From: Choristoneura fumiferana
Lineage: Eukaryota > Arthropoda > Insecta > Lepidoptera > Tortricidae
Assembly: GCF_025370935.1 (NCBI RefSeq)
Contig: NC_133472.1
Span: forward strand, 15,972,979 to 16,036,978
Reading direction: 5' to 3'
DNA length: 64,000 bases
Below the pieces are notes generated by a model that did no database searches, was not told the DNA's origin, and saw only the letters and a program-made list of their open reading frames with translations. The translations under genes were made by a program, and so were the position numbers. Below are positions 20,740 to 34,300 of the stretch, piece after piece. The stretch's first letter is position 1; every line of letters begins with the position of its first letter.

Positions 20740-23700
20740 CATCAATAACAGACTAACTGCCTGCCTTGTTTCAAGTTTATACTGAGACTGTAATTGTTCT
20801 CACAAACTGACCGATAGAGAGGATGATGATTTGCTTCATAGTGAAATGTGTATATAGCTATGTTGATGTACCCATTGAGCTGCGTCTCTCAGCCTATCAG
20901 GTAAAAATGTGAGTTTCATTAATAATGTGCACTGGGAATAGCTATTTATAAATCATACAATTAAAACGATCACCGTATGGAGAGTCTTATTAATTTACAT
21001 CTCATGCTCTCTACGATAACAGTAATTTTACGATGATCCTTGATGCAGGGTTTCCAAACTTAAGTATATTTCGCCAAGGCTCCCCTAACAAAAAGAAATA
21101 TTTTCATGCCCCCTTAAGTTTCAACAAAAATAAGAAACACACATCTTGCGATTGACGGCAATTCGGAACAGCGTTAAATAGTTTTTTTTTCGGAAATGCA
21201 AAGTTTCCTATTACGCCCCCCCAGGGGAGCGTGCCCCCTTGGTTGGGAAGTCCTGCTTGATAGTATGTAACACTTTAGAAACAAAATATCGACTTTTTGA
21301 CCTCACTATGAAATTTATTAATTACTGAAAGTGTTTCACGGATCATTGTAATAAAAAATGTCTATCGTGTGGTAATTTCTTCTGTATTAATTCAGAATAC
21401 CTACTCTGATTCTCCCGAGTAACATTAATTTATTTCAAAATACTAGCCTTATGGTATGGCACAATATATATAGGCTTTATATATATTTTACTTAATGTCC
21501 CTTGGCACATTTAGGAATTGTAATGAGCCACGAAGAATAAATACTCTTGTTAGTTTCAATACCTCGTCTAATTACAAAAATCATCGACAATTTTAGAGTT
21601 CTGAATTGCAAATTATGCAAACACACGCGGCAGGCACTTGGCAGGTATGCACCATGCGCGGGTCAGTCAATGGATAATTATATTACGTTTAGGTAATGCT
21701 AGGATGCTAGGGATTTTTGGGCTCACGCTGTTTTTCAAATATATTTTGTTTTGTAGATGGAATTAGTAAAAATAAAAGAAGACGACAAAAATCTTACTTA
21801 TAGATATGATCGATTCTTATCAACATAATTATTTATGTATAGATATAAGTGTTATAAATATACCTATAACATCCTAAATCGTCTTGAAATAGTATCTTAA
21901 CATTTTGTACTTTTGCTGGAAAATTGGTAATCATTTATAAACAGTAGTGCCTTTGCGAATTGAAACAACAATAGTGACTTGTTCCCAATGTGTCTTACAA
22001 TAGTTAAAAATATAGCTTCAATTTCTTAAACTTACTTTATCTAGTTGTCAGAACGACTAATTAATGCTTATTAATTATTATTAATTTACGTACATAGCTC
22101 TCCTTCTAGTCCAGCTATACTTGACCTGCCGCCCGCCGTGCATCTATAACTAGAATAATCTAACCATAAAAAAACATTTTTAATACAAGCTTTTTATGCT
22201 GACTATACTTTTAGTTAACTGTACCTACTTGCATTGTCACCCAAACTACATTTGAATATCAAATTTCAAGTCGATGCTATTAGCGGTTGAAGAGTTCCGT
22301 CCTGCGGAGACGATCATGGCTGGACTACCAGGATGTCACTAGTGATAATCAATGCGTTTCGCAGCACCATTGTTACAACTCATTTGTAGCACATACCAAA
22401 AAAGGTTGAGCATGGCTGCTCTAGCCCTTGTTCTCTATGCAAAACTTTAATCTTGTTCCACGAATCTTACATTACCTGAATGATAGTAACTTACAGTTTA
22501 TGTGCAGGAGTTACCAGTCTGCTATTTACCTAGAACTAATTTCAGTTCCAACTCTTCTAAATTGACAGCAGATTACTACGAATAAGTAGATAGAGGTGCG
22601 CATAACAATGAAAATACATAGAGGCGGCCAGTCGTGCAGGCCTTTTCATGATAAAGCATTCATTTATTTTTTTCCAATGGTTACGCACTACGTAGGTACA
22701 CTCAAGTTTTAATCCAAAGTTCAAAAAAATATGCATCAAGAACAAGATACAATAAAAATATTATTGCATCCTATTCTTGGGACATTGTGCTGTATACCTA
22801 CTTATTGGATACCTTGACGGATTTCATTGTGTAGTGCTGGAATATTTTTTTGTATATTTTTTTATATCAAATAAATAAAATAATGTTTTAAGTGCAATGT
22901 TTGGTTTTCTTTTTAGATCAGTACCTAAGTACGATTTCGTTACCCTACTATTTATTAGGTAAGCTTGATTTATTACTATTCTTTTGATTGTTTATTCTTA
23001 TTTAATGTGAGGTGGTCGCGGGACTCACCGTTAACAGCTATAATATGCAAGCCTGCTCATTTTTGCAAACTGCCGGCCCACGTGCGTCTTATACAAATCG
23101 ACACAAGCGTGCACGCTGGCTACTAGCCCAGCAGGAACTTGTGCAAGCTAAAGCCACGTGTGCGGTGTATCTCTGTTCTTTTTACTTCAATGCCTTCTTC
23201 TTCTTTGCTTGTGCGAAAAACAATACCTTGCTTTTTTGCTTACGCGAATACTTAATGTGAATTTAACATTGAAGTGGGCAATGGGTAACTTCAGTTGGTT
23301 GGTATAATGTTGGTATTAAATATCGTAACGGTTTCCGTCCCCTTAAAGAATTGGTAATTGGTATATACCTATATTTAAATATTATTTACTTACCTACTAA
23401 TGGACCCAACATCATGTGGTTTAATTGTGGATCGATTTTGAATCGTAGATAGATTGTACAATAAGTGCATTGTATAAAACTTACTATTTTATCCGAGGCG
23501 TATACATACAGGTGATCAATCCAAATGGGTCAGTAGGAAGAAGTCAGAAACTATGAGAGATAAGTAGCGAAATCCATTTTTAGGAACCACGCCATCGATT
23601 TTAGATTTAGACAAAATGGCATTAATTTTTTTTAACCGGGATTCGAACCCAAACTCGAAATTAAATGAGATTTTTTTTTATCGTCATGTCTAGAGCTTTT

Positions 23701-24114
23701 TTAATCGGTCTAGCTGTAGTAGGCGTTTATTTGAATTTATTTTGAATAGCTAACACTAAAAATTAACTCAATACAGGCTCTACAGGGTGTTAAATAAAAA
23801 AAAAACTGGCGAACGGAGTAAAATTAAAAAAAAACTTATATCGAATAAAAAAGTGAATATCTCTAAAACCGTGAAACTTAGCACTATCGTAAATGTGGTC
23901 AAAAATGTTCAGAATGGCTTTAACTAACATCCCTAAAAACCCCTACACCCGACTAGCAAACACTGCATATTATCGAAAACATTTTTTTAAACTATCGGTA
24001 TTGATTGTGCTCTTGATTATGAGTAGGAAAAACCATATTTTTTCCAAAATTTCAAAAATAATGAAAGGGTACACGTTTTTTTTCAAAACGCCCTTATATG
24101 GGAATTATTTATAA
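20740..24114. other. Intergenic, repeats only
   Basis: AT-rich, without recognisable exons. Around 22250-22400 there is repeat-like sequence (TCAAGTCGATGCTATTAGCG ... TGGCTGGACTACCAGGATGT). No RNA gene seen. Confidence 0.45.
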
Positions 24115-24617
24115 TGCACAGGCATTATGAATTATGATTACCTATACTGGGCAAAGCAATAATTAATATCTAAACTTCATTATTTAACACATTGTCCGGT
24201 CATTACATGATCGTTGGGCAATTTGATCAGTTGTAATCTTTTGACCAACTGAAGTCTAATTCAATCAATCGGGAAGTTAGGTGCGACGACGAGCGAGGAG
24301 GAGCGTGTTAGATTGAACTGCCACCAAAACAAGAATTGAATTTGACAAGTATAGGTAACTTACTTTACAGGTTTTGATAGATATTTCATTATATGTATAG
24401 ATAAATGAATCTTTAAAACGAAGGAATTTCAAGTCAAAAATACAAAAAATAAAATGAAGCATATTATTTTTATTACTCTGCCCAATAGGTGATAGGCATT
24501 ATGTGTAATGTCCGGGCAATTTAATTATTTTAACAGTTATTATCAAATTGCCATCTAATGTTGGTCATTTTACATAATGCCTGGGCATTATGAAAAATGC
24601 CCGATTTATCACTTGGT
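24115..24617 (+). repeat. Repeat built on ATAATGCCCGGGCATTATG palindromes
   Basis: Several imperfect copies of ATAATGCC.GGGCATTATG occur at 24115-24130, 24490-24520 and 24575-24605. The segment 24472-24617 is collinear with 42003-42112 on the opposite strand, ending GATTTATCACTTGGTCC. Part of a GCGAAGCGAGC-type repeat lies at 24277-24310. Confidence 0.55.
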
Positions 24618-24893
24618 CCACAACATATTCGTTACCAAAACGTTAAAAATATCTATGTAGGTGGCAGATCGTAAAATCCGCCACACAATGGCGCCATTTT
24701 ATGATTTGGCTAAGGGATTTCCGCCATATCGTTAAAAACTCACCGTTCAACGATTAGCCTAGTGACGTTTAGACAGATCATTTTGGTAGAAAATTTCAAG
24801 CAAAAGTACCTACCTATATAGTATGGAGCCAGGACTTAAAAAATTTGAAGTACATTTTGATCAAACAATAGCTAAGGTTAACGACTTAATTCG

Positions 24894-25006
24894 GTTCTGG
24901 CACTTCGCCGGCCGCTGCAACGGCACGCTCGCTTCGCTCGCTCGGCTCATGCGTGTGATCACAATTAATAATAACCACTCCTCGCTTCGCTCGTCGTACC
25001 TAAATT
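24894..25006 (-). repeat. GCGAAGCGAGC repeat
   Basis: Palindrome-rich unit: CACTTCGCCGGCCGCTGC, then CTCGCTTCGCTCGCT, then ACTCCTCGCTTCGCTCGTCG. Collinear copies in the opposite orientation are at 51570-51672 and 63858-63970. Confidence 0.6.
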
Positions 25007-25130
25007 ATTTTGGATTACAGAGATAGATTTATTTTCATCACACTTGCTCGTAAACAGTGTCGTAACATGCAGGCTACCTTGGTTGCAACCTGCCAAATAA
25101 AACCCTCGACCTTAATGTGCTTGTCCGTTG

Positions 25131-25283
25131 TCATGAAACCCGTGGTCGGTAAATGAGTCATTGCACGTACTTATTTTCTTGTCATGAAGCCCAAGGTCGG
25201 TAAATGAGTCATTGCACGTACTAATTTTCTTGTCATGAAGCTCAAGGTCGGTAAATGAGTCACTGCCCGTACTGATACTGCTG
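25131..25283. repeat. Three tandem 51-bp repeats
   Basis: TCATGAA.C begins at 25131, 25182 and 25233, giving a period of exactly 51 bp with few mismatches; each unit contains GGTCGGTAAATGAGTCA. Since 51 is a multiple of three, the minus strand reads as a 17-residue repeat, but no gene is otherwise suggested. Confidence 0.8.
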
Positions 25284-26027
25284 CGCGCGCGCCAGCAGGA
25301 CCACATGCACACGCACATAAGGCGCATGCTGCGGGAGGGGGAGGGCGGCTTTTTAATTTTTTTCTCGCAAATGTGATAAAAAATATTGTATGAGGCACGG
25401 GCGGTACTAGAATTACGAACATCGACTCAATAAAGCCCCCAGTCTTCAACTTCAGGCTTCTAATAGACTCTCGTTCGTAATTCCTTATTTACCGCCCTTA
25501 TTAAGACACAATGTACTATTATGCCTTCGACTGTACCAACAGAAGGTGTATCTAGCATAGGTGTAGGGCAGGTAGTATATTTATAGTATAAATTTAAAAT
25601 AAATATTTACTTAAGAAAATATAAGAATAGGTAAGTACGACCTAAGTAAAAGGAATATAAAGACGTTCCTATATGAGCTGGGATGATGATGAAACGGGAT
25701 ATAAAGCGAAGAAAAAAAAACGATTTAATATTACGCAATAATTTTATTCTTTTCAGCAATAAAATTATTTCCTCAAACGAGGTCCAAGTTCAATATATGG
25801 GTATGCAAAATGTATTTCATTCGAGCACATTACTAGGAACGGAAGACTATTGTGTTAATTTGTTTTATACAATTTCTGTAAATTGGTGAAACACTGAGCG
25901 ACAACTGAGCAGCAAAAACTTAGTGCTGTGATTTATTAACAGAATCACTGAAAGTGTACCTCAAAAGTGCTAATGCTAATGACCACAATAGCAAAGCCGG
26001 ACCAGTGCGAGTTAAACCGAGGGTTTT
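25284..26027. other. Intergenic, nothing recognised
   Basis: No coding or repeat signal I can name on either strand. Confidence 0.4.
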
Positions 26028-26239
26028 GTACAGTCGCCATCTGTTATTCACTTATTTCGGAGTGGACAGAGATTTTCAAGGTAACAGAGTACATGTTTCG
26101 ATATTATTATTGTTTAAAATTTGGCCCACTCTACGTACAAAATTACCTATTACTGCATACATTTGAGGGCCAGATTTTTGCCGCTCAGTATATATTTTTG
26201 TTACCTTAGCCACTCTGAAATAACTGATGGCGACTGTAC
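26028..26239. mobile_element. MITE with GTACAGTCGCCAT ends
   Basis: Inverted ends GTACAGTCGCCATCTGTTATT and AATAACTGATGGCGACTGTAC, 212 bp apart, with further pairing inside (TTCAAGGTAAC / GTTACCTTAG). Element type common in Lepidoptera. Confidence 0.7.
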
Positions 26240-28338
26240 CAACCACCAAATAACATTTATGTACAATCACTATACCTATATCGATCGGCTAACGTGTAAC
26301 GTGCTAAATCTTTCAATCAATAAAGAAGGGCCTTGAGAATTTTGCAATTATTTTATAAATAGAACTTATAATGGTAGGTACAACTGGTTCAAGTAATCCT
26401 TGCAGTCAATGTCAAACTTCGAAAACGTAATAGGTAGGTACAGCTAAGAGGTACCTGCATTATGCACGTAATACTACTGTACAGCCTTGGATTAACTAAT
26501 TAATTCACTAAAGACGAAACCGAGAGTTCTGGTAAGGACGTATCATAGGGATGGCATTATTATAGCAAACATTATGTACAAGAATTTTCTTAGTTTCGTT
26601 TTTAATGTTACTAGCTCTGCCGGTCGTAGCACACGCAACTCGCACTGACTGATGCTCGTTCTACTGTAGGTAACTTTCTATTCTTTATGATTCATTCCAT
26701 TAATATGTTCGTCTAATGATGACTCGAGTTTAAATATTGCTTTTAATTGTAGGTACCTAGTTGTACTTTAATTGATATTCCGTTTCAATTATATTTAACC
26801 AGTACTTAGATAATTTTATGTATTTATCTATTACTTATTGCTATACAAAGTTACTGTATCTACCTATTAGGTAAAGATAATCACCGATTTCGTAAAAAAT
26901 GTTAGCTGAGGGTTTTATACCTAAAATATTTGCTTATGTTAATTTGATTGCTATATTTTACTCGCTTATTTCACATATTATTTGTATAGATAATATATGT
27001 GACCCCTGTACCCTGCACACCTAACATGATATCTATAGACCTCGTACTGTAGGGCGCTAGTTAGGTATATTAAAGTTTAAATGCAAAACAGTAAACACTA
27101 GATATCAGATTCAGTTTACGAGTTTTAATAATATGGTTAATTAAAAAGTAGTTGGCTGTCCGTTTTTCGGGTTCCGTAGTCAACTAGGAACCCTTATTTA
27201 TAAGTACCTATGTAAGGATAGCTAAAAAACTTTAAAGGAAGGCCCCTTTCGCTAGTACCTTAACCGTGACAGTTTAGACAAGTTGGCGTTCCAAATTAGG
27301 AAAATCTGTACATGACCTAAGTACTAAATACAGGAATTGCCTTTCTCAAGTTTTTCATCTATAAATATTTATAATAATAATTAAGTATTATGTTCTGTAC
27401 AAGGCGACTTTATTCACGAAGGCTATTGGTTTGAACTTCATGAATTTAATGTTTCACCATATTTTATTAATCAGAGGGCTGATTTTTTAAATCATATCTG
27501 AAAACCGAGTGCAGTACTTAGCAGAAAATTACCGGCCTATAGTTCACTTCCAATACAAAGTAGTAAAGAAATTAACTGGAGCAGTAGTAATTAATTGAAT
27601 CAGGCGTTACTTTGCGGAGGTCCCATATCAATGAACTAAAATAATTTCTTTGCTCATTCGCGGCCTTACGATAGCTAAGTTTATGCAAGATATGTGTGTT
27701 CATGCAATTCCTCCACCTCCACACTGTCAGAACACACAAATCACACAAACCCATCTATCACCACACCACACTACACTGACGCGTTTCGATCTCAACCAGA
27801 GCTTCATCTTCAGAGCAACACAACCATGCTACCAGATGTTAGACTCAAACTTGCGGGTGAGCAAAGAAATTCTTTTAGTTCGAGCAGTAGTTTTGGAGTA
27901 CCTACCTAGTATCATCAGCCAAATATGTGGTCTACGACCCTAAAGTTGATATCAAATCGTTTTCATGTCATAAAACAATAATGCCAATAGACGTGTCTGT
28001 CAACTTGAAAGTTGCATTTGATAGGAACTTGTTTAAAAATTGATAGACCATTTATTTGGCTGATGGTACCTAAGTACCTACATACACTACACAGACTCAC
28101 ATGTTCGGATATCATTCACAGATATGGTTTCAAAAATCGGTCCCCAGGCCTATGTTATGGCCTAGTATAAACACTTTTGCAAGCTGTATTTCGCATACAA
28201 GGTATATAGACAGTCTGCCCACGTCTGCCTCTGCTTTAGAGCGGGCGAGCGAGATATTACTAAACTCCACCACCCAGACAGAGCTTGAAAGCGTGCTCAT
28301 TCCTTGTATTTTTCGCCGAACAGCTTGAGATACTGCTG
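26240..28338. other. Intergenic with dispersed repeats, 3' of the PARG-like gene
   Basis: The stretch 27560-27940 is repeat-like, with CTGACGCGTTTCGATCTCAA and duplicated GCAAAGAAATT-type borders; 27155-27195 is a fragment of the family at 50312-50945. I found no polyadenylation signal close to 28339 that I would trust. Confidence 0.4.
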
Positions 28339-31300
28339 CTAGAGTTCCTCGGGTATTTTCTCGATGCCGATGAGGTCGTCGAAGAGCGAATGTGAGTCGT
28401 GCGGGGCGCGCGGCTCCCGCAGCGTGCGGCGCGCGTACTGGAGCACCGCGCGTGTTAGCTGCCCCACCGTCCACTTGCGGTCCACCACCACGCGCGCCAC
28501 CGTGTCCAACTAAAAGTTATCACCATGGTATCTTAGGCTGCGTACGCAGTATGCGGCTAACCGTGCGGTTTGAGCGCGTCGTCTCTTTCTCAAGCGATAG
28601 GTACTTTGAAGAGGGACGGCACGCTAAAACCGCGCGGCTAACCGCATATTTAGTGCGTACGCGGTGTAGAGACTCCTAGCGCCATCTAGTGAGCACTTTT
28701 TTTTTATTCGACTGGATGGCACACGAGCAAGTGGGTCTCCTGATGGTAAGAGATCACCACCGCCCAAAAACATCTGCAACACCAGGGGTATTGCAGACGC
28801 GTGGCCAACCTAGAGGCCTAAGATGGGATACCTCACGTGCCAGTAATTTCACCGGCTGTCTTACTCTCCACGCCAAAACACAACAGTGCACGCACTGCTG
28901 CTTCACGGTAGGATTAGCGAGCAATATGGTGGTAGCAATCCGGGCGGACCTTGCACAAGGTCCTACCACCTGGAAAACCTCAACCATGTTCTACATCGCG
29001 CATTTATTTACATATAGAAACTCCAACCATGTTTTACATCGCGCTATCGAAGTTTCACAACTCGGACGCGAATATACAACTACCGACGCTCGTCCTTCGG
29101 ACTTTCGTTCCCAGGCATAAAGGTGGTTTTCCACTGGCGAGGCGAGACGAGAATTGAAATTTGTATGGCGGCGCCCGCAGCGGCCTGCGGCGGCTCGCGG
29201 CGGGCGCGCGATAATGCATACATATTTCAATTCTCGTCTCGCCTCGTCTCGTCTCGCTTCGCCGGTGGAAAATCACCATAACACCTGCCTGGAGAGAGAT
29301 CTCTCTATTGGAGCCTCCCCCCTCAGCGGCCTTAAAGCTGCGCGTCCACTGCATCGGAATCGAGCTGTATAGAGCGAACGGATTTGTTGCTTTGTATAGA
29401 TTTCAATGGTACTGCGTGCAAAGGACCGGCATTTCTGCGCCTTAGATCACAAAGCAACAAATCTGTCTGCTCCGTATGGTGCGTTCGCTCAAATTTCGAT
29501 GCAGTGGACGCGCAGCTTTAGTCTGACCTATGGCCCTCAGAGCTAGTATGGACATGGACGGTGCCGCTAGGTATTCATAATTTAGCCGTATTTTACATAC
29601 ACATAGTAAAAATATTGTCATTAATAAACCAGAATAGCATTACACGGCTTAATTACGAACATTGGCAAGTAGCTGAAGAATTACGGTTCGCGACTGTACG
29701 TTCTGTAATTGACGATCTGAAATGAATGATATGTATACAAGTATATACATATAGTATATACATATCTGCCCCAGCCGGGAATCGAACCCGGGACCTCATG
29801 CTTCGTAGTCAGGTTCTCTAACCACTTGGCCATTGTTACCTTGACCAGTTTCTCGTTCGCGTAGGTGTAGTATATGAGCGCGGGCACGCCGGCGACGCTG
29901 GCGGCGAGCCACTGCAGCAGCAGCTTGAGCTGCGGGTGCCCGCGCTGCCGCTGCCCGCAGCCCCAGTTGCCCGTGGCCACGGGCCTGCACGACCCGCCCG
30001 ATACTATCTTGTGAGCCAGTTGGCTCAGCTGCAGGCAACGGAAATGATTTCTCCAGTTGTATATAATTATTATGCGGCGATGTTAATAAATAACTAGCAG
30101 CTGACAACCGAGCAGAGTGAGTTTTAAACTATGGAAATTAAATAAATTGTACGAGTATGTAGTTAAATGACCAACAGAGGCTAGGGGTGTATTCAAACTG
30201 ACTAGGATTCTGTTGCTATTTGGAGGTCGGTAGAAAAAAGGTCGACGTCTATGTAAGTGATTAAATCAAAATTCCTAAAGCGTACCTACTTGGATGCCAC
30301 CTATGTTGAATACTCAAAGGAAATTCACGATAATTTGCGTTATGTACACCTATACTACATAATAGTAAGACTGTCGTAGGTAGGTATCTACTTAACTTAG
30401 TCGATGATTTGAGTTACAGTGCAGTTGGTGATGTCATGCAAATTGTAATTATTAGCCGATAAAGCAAAGCCTATAAGAAGGATGTAAACTGCGGTGAAGT
30501 TAAATTAGGTAGATATTTAAATAGACATGTTACGTGTCGATGATAAGTTACAATTAATTTACTGGCATGGTTCGTTTTGATTGAAAATTAGCGACAGACG
30601 AGAGCAGTGCCTGCTAACCTTTGGTTTTTTTAGCTTAATTGTTACCGGTTCACATTCAACATGTTCTTCTATTGTTTCTACTATCATGTTTATCATCCAA
30701 TTTAACTTTTTCTTTCTGATACTCGGGCATGATACTTGTGTGGAGTTTGTTTCTGTGGAATTACTAAACGAAGTCAAATCGAGTTCGTTTGTTTCGAAAT
30801 CGCCATCTGTGTCACTAGTCAGCTCTTTTTGTAATATCTTCTCCGGTACAAATTCTTTTATTTTGCGTTTCTGTCAAAACACATTTAAGTAATTTGAAAT
30901 CACGGTGCTCCTGGACCGCGAAAGGTTCCGCGATCGATTGATACCAGGCGCAAATAGGCTTGTTGTGGCAATGCGATATTGATACATTTTACTAAGTATT
31001 ATGCGTGTTTCTATGCATTGGGCAGTGTTGAACATTGGATGGGATCGCAACTTACCAGTTGGGCGGCCAGGCGGTGGCGATGGCGTGCCAGCTCGAGCGA
31101 CAGCGAACGCGCGGCGAGCGCGAGGCGGCGCGGCGCGGCGCGATCGCGCGGGTACAGCTCCGCCGCCTCGGCCTCGTCCGTGCCGCCACCCGCCACAGAT
31201 TCACTCAGCGTGCGCTTCAAAAGCGAACCTGCGAATCTGAAACAAAGTTGCAGGTATATAAATTTTAGTTCGAATTGTCCAGCAAATGTGAGCCGCCATA

Positions 31301-34300
31301 CAGCATGTCACCGTAACAGACCTAGAGATCTTACTTACTTACGCTAGTTAACAGTTGTCTCGTGTGTACTTCCTTATGTAATGCGGGAACTGACATATCA
31401 ACGGGGAACGAATGAACTGATTTTAAAGTGCTAAGAGTACTTAAATGTATGCATGCATACGTGCATACTGTGGGAGTGCTGAAAACTGCGTTAAATAAGT
31501 AGGTAGGTAAGTATCATGATTATTACAAGACCTAGGTACCTACCCGGTCACTAAGTAGGTACCACTTAATTTAGGTCAAGTTCTTTTGATAAATTTATCT
31601 CTTACTTTACCGACCTTATTACAGCTAAGTCTCGTGAGTCCATTTCACGTGGTTTGTGTTCGCCTGATTCACTATCAACTATAGGGTCGTTTAGCCAATG
31701 ATTAAATTGTTCATAAACTTCTTCTAGTTCCGATCTGAAACAACAAACAATATTTTTATTATTCATAGTTCACCCAAGATCCTATTCAGTCTTTTATAGG
31801 TAAAAGTACTAACGTGTATTCAGTACTAAAACTATACTTGGAACTGTTGCCGGTTTCTTTTCTTCCTAGAGGGCGATGTCTTGGTGATCGATTGCCATTG
31901 CTGACCGTTTCCTTTTCTGTCAGCACGAAACCGACGGAACCGCCCCGTTTAACTCTAAAACATACCAAAATAACTATTTATGAAAAAAGGGCTTACGCAA
32001 AGTGAAATAGGGGGTCGATTTTCAAATTTTAAATAGACACTGACCTAATGTCGTTATCATTAAGTTCAGCGCCGGATATGCTAATACCGACGGCATAGCT
32101 GGAGCTGTCTGTGGACCAGTCGCCGGTGGTGCTGCTGGAGTTGTCCGCCTCGCGTTGCAGCGCCTCGCGCAGCCGGCCCGCGAAGCTTAGACGTCTCTCC
32201 TCGGTCGATAACTCTTTACAATATTGGAATGAATTTGGCCGAGCACTCTCGCCCTTTCCCTCGTCTTCACTACCATCTGGAAGATTAGTGCCGCACTCTT
32301 AAATAATCATTTATGAACGAAATTAAAATGTGAGGTACTTAATGTTTCCACCCGCGGGTGCTTCTGTGGGTAGGTAGTTACCTAAAGCGTCAATGACACT
32401 ACTTCGTTCACCTTCCAGGTGGTAGGACCTTGTGCAAGCAATCCGGTTGCTACCACCATCTTGCTTGCTAATCTTGCCGTGAAGCAGCAGTGTTTGCACT
32501 GTTGCGTTTCGGCGTGGAGAGTAAGACAAGCGGTGAAATTACTGGCCCTTGAGGTATCCCATCTTAGGCCTCTAGGTTGGCAATGCATTTGCAATCCGCC
32601 TGTTGTTGCAGGTGTCTATGGGCAGTGGTGATCTCTTACCATCAGGAGACCCACTTGCTCACATGCCATCCAGTCGAATAAAAAAAAACCTAACGGTCGC
32701 CGCACTTGTGTTAAATACTTCTTTCAACTAACGTCGTCTTTACATTAGTCTGTCTTCCTACTGCGGTGCGGTTGCCATCATACATAACAGGATGTTGTAT
32801 TTAGTTATCGCTATCGCTATTTGAATGCGGCCGGCTGCCGTAGGTATTCTTTTCTTTGCACTGTTGCTGTCACCGCATGTTGCATGCGGGTGACACTATT
32901 TACCGGCACGGATAATACCGACATGGAAATAACGACCCGATATTTCGTGTACACACCCATACAAACTGGTGTCGAAGTGTGTTGTACGTCCGGGAAAAAG
33001 TGTCACCCTTGCATGCGATTTTCCACCGGCGAGGCGAGATGAGACGAGGCGAGAATTGAAATCACACTGGCCCTTTTCCACTAAAAATTTACGTTAATAA
33101 CTACTAGCCCGCGCGAGCTCGCGATTGGCAATAAGTAATAGTCACCGCGGGAGTTAAAAAGTGGGTACCTACTTACTCCATGAACACAAAAGAGCCGTGC
33201 AACCATCTACGCCACGCACAAATACGATACTTAAGTATGATAAGGACGTTCATGGCTTGTACTAAAATTTAAGTTCGTATCGGAGCGTCCCTCCGAAGCT
33301 TATATTATTTAATACGAGAGTGAGAAGGACGGCATATACCATAAGAAATTAGATTTTTAGTAGTAACACCTATCGCGCGAAGCGTGTTGCTGTTGCATTC
33401 TCGCGCGCCCGCCGCGAGCCACCGCGGGCCGCCGCGGGCGCCGCCATACAAAAATTTCAATTCTCGTCTCGTCCCTCCTCGTCTCGCCTCGCCGGTGGAA
33501 AAGCACATTTAATTTATACTCTATGTTGGAAGCAATACGGTTTATTTTTACAACAACAAATATTAATATATAATATATGGTGCGTGCGAAGTTCCCAATC
33601 CGCACTGGGCCCGCGTGGGAACTATGGCCCAAGCCCTCTTGTTCTGAGAGGAGGCCTGTGCCCAGCAGTGGGATGTATATAGGCTGGGATGATGATGATG
33701 ATGAACTATTAAAAGTTGAATCAAAGCTTTGGTCGTAAAGATAACAAAGACTTTTTTCGCGCAACCTTTTGCGTCATAATCATAACACATTATAAAAGTG
33801 TTCGAAATCATGCATAACGAAGAGTTTATTTACATTTTCCGTAATCAAAGCTATCATTGGCACTGTGGAACTCTTCATCGCTTGAGTTGCAACTCGAGTA
33901 GAGGCTGTCCTCCTGGCCGTCGAGTTGTCCGTGGACTGGACTCCTCGTCACTGGAAGACATTCGCCCGAAGATCCTAGGACTATGAACCTGCCTCGACGA
34001 TTGTTCAGAGTCGCGACGTCTGGTGTTAACCAGCATTTCCGTTTTAATATTTCAACACCTAAAAATAATAAAAATATTAAGTATTACTTAATTTTTGCCC
34101 GTGTAACTTCATCACTATCGCGCGCCCTCAAGAATGATTCAGATTTCGGGATAAAATGTACCTATCCTTCTTTTTATTCTTAACTTCTAATATGATGTAA
34201 GTATACAACAATTCATGATAAAATAATGTTTATTTGCATGTCTTAGTGATAAATTACGCATACGCTTTTTAGCTGAAACGCGAAGTTCAAGCCTAGTCAC

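Noticed and set aside
28992..29372. Several overlapping frames with Arg-rich peptides
   Set aside because: They lie in the GC-rich foldback MITE and neighbouring TIR elements, on both strands symmetrically.
29759..29838. Candidate tRNA gene on the minus strand
   Set aside because: A and B boxes are present, but the sequence matches a SINE head that continues into non-tRNA sequence, and the acceptor stem does not close convincingly.
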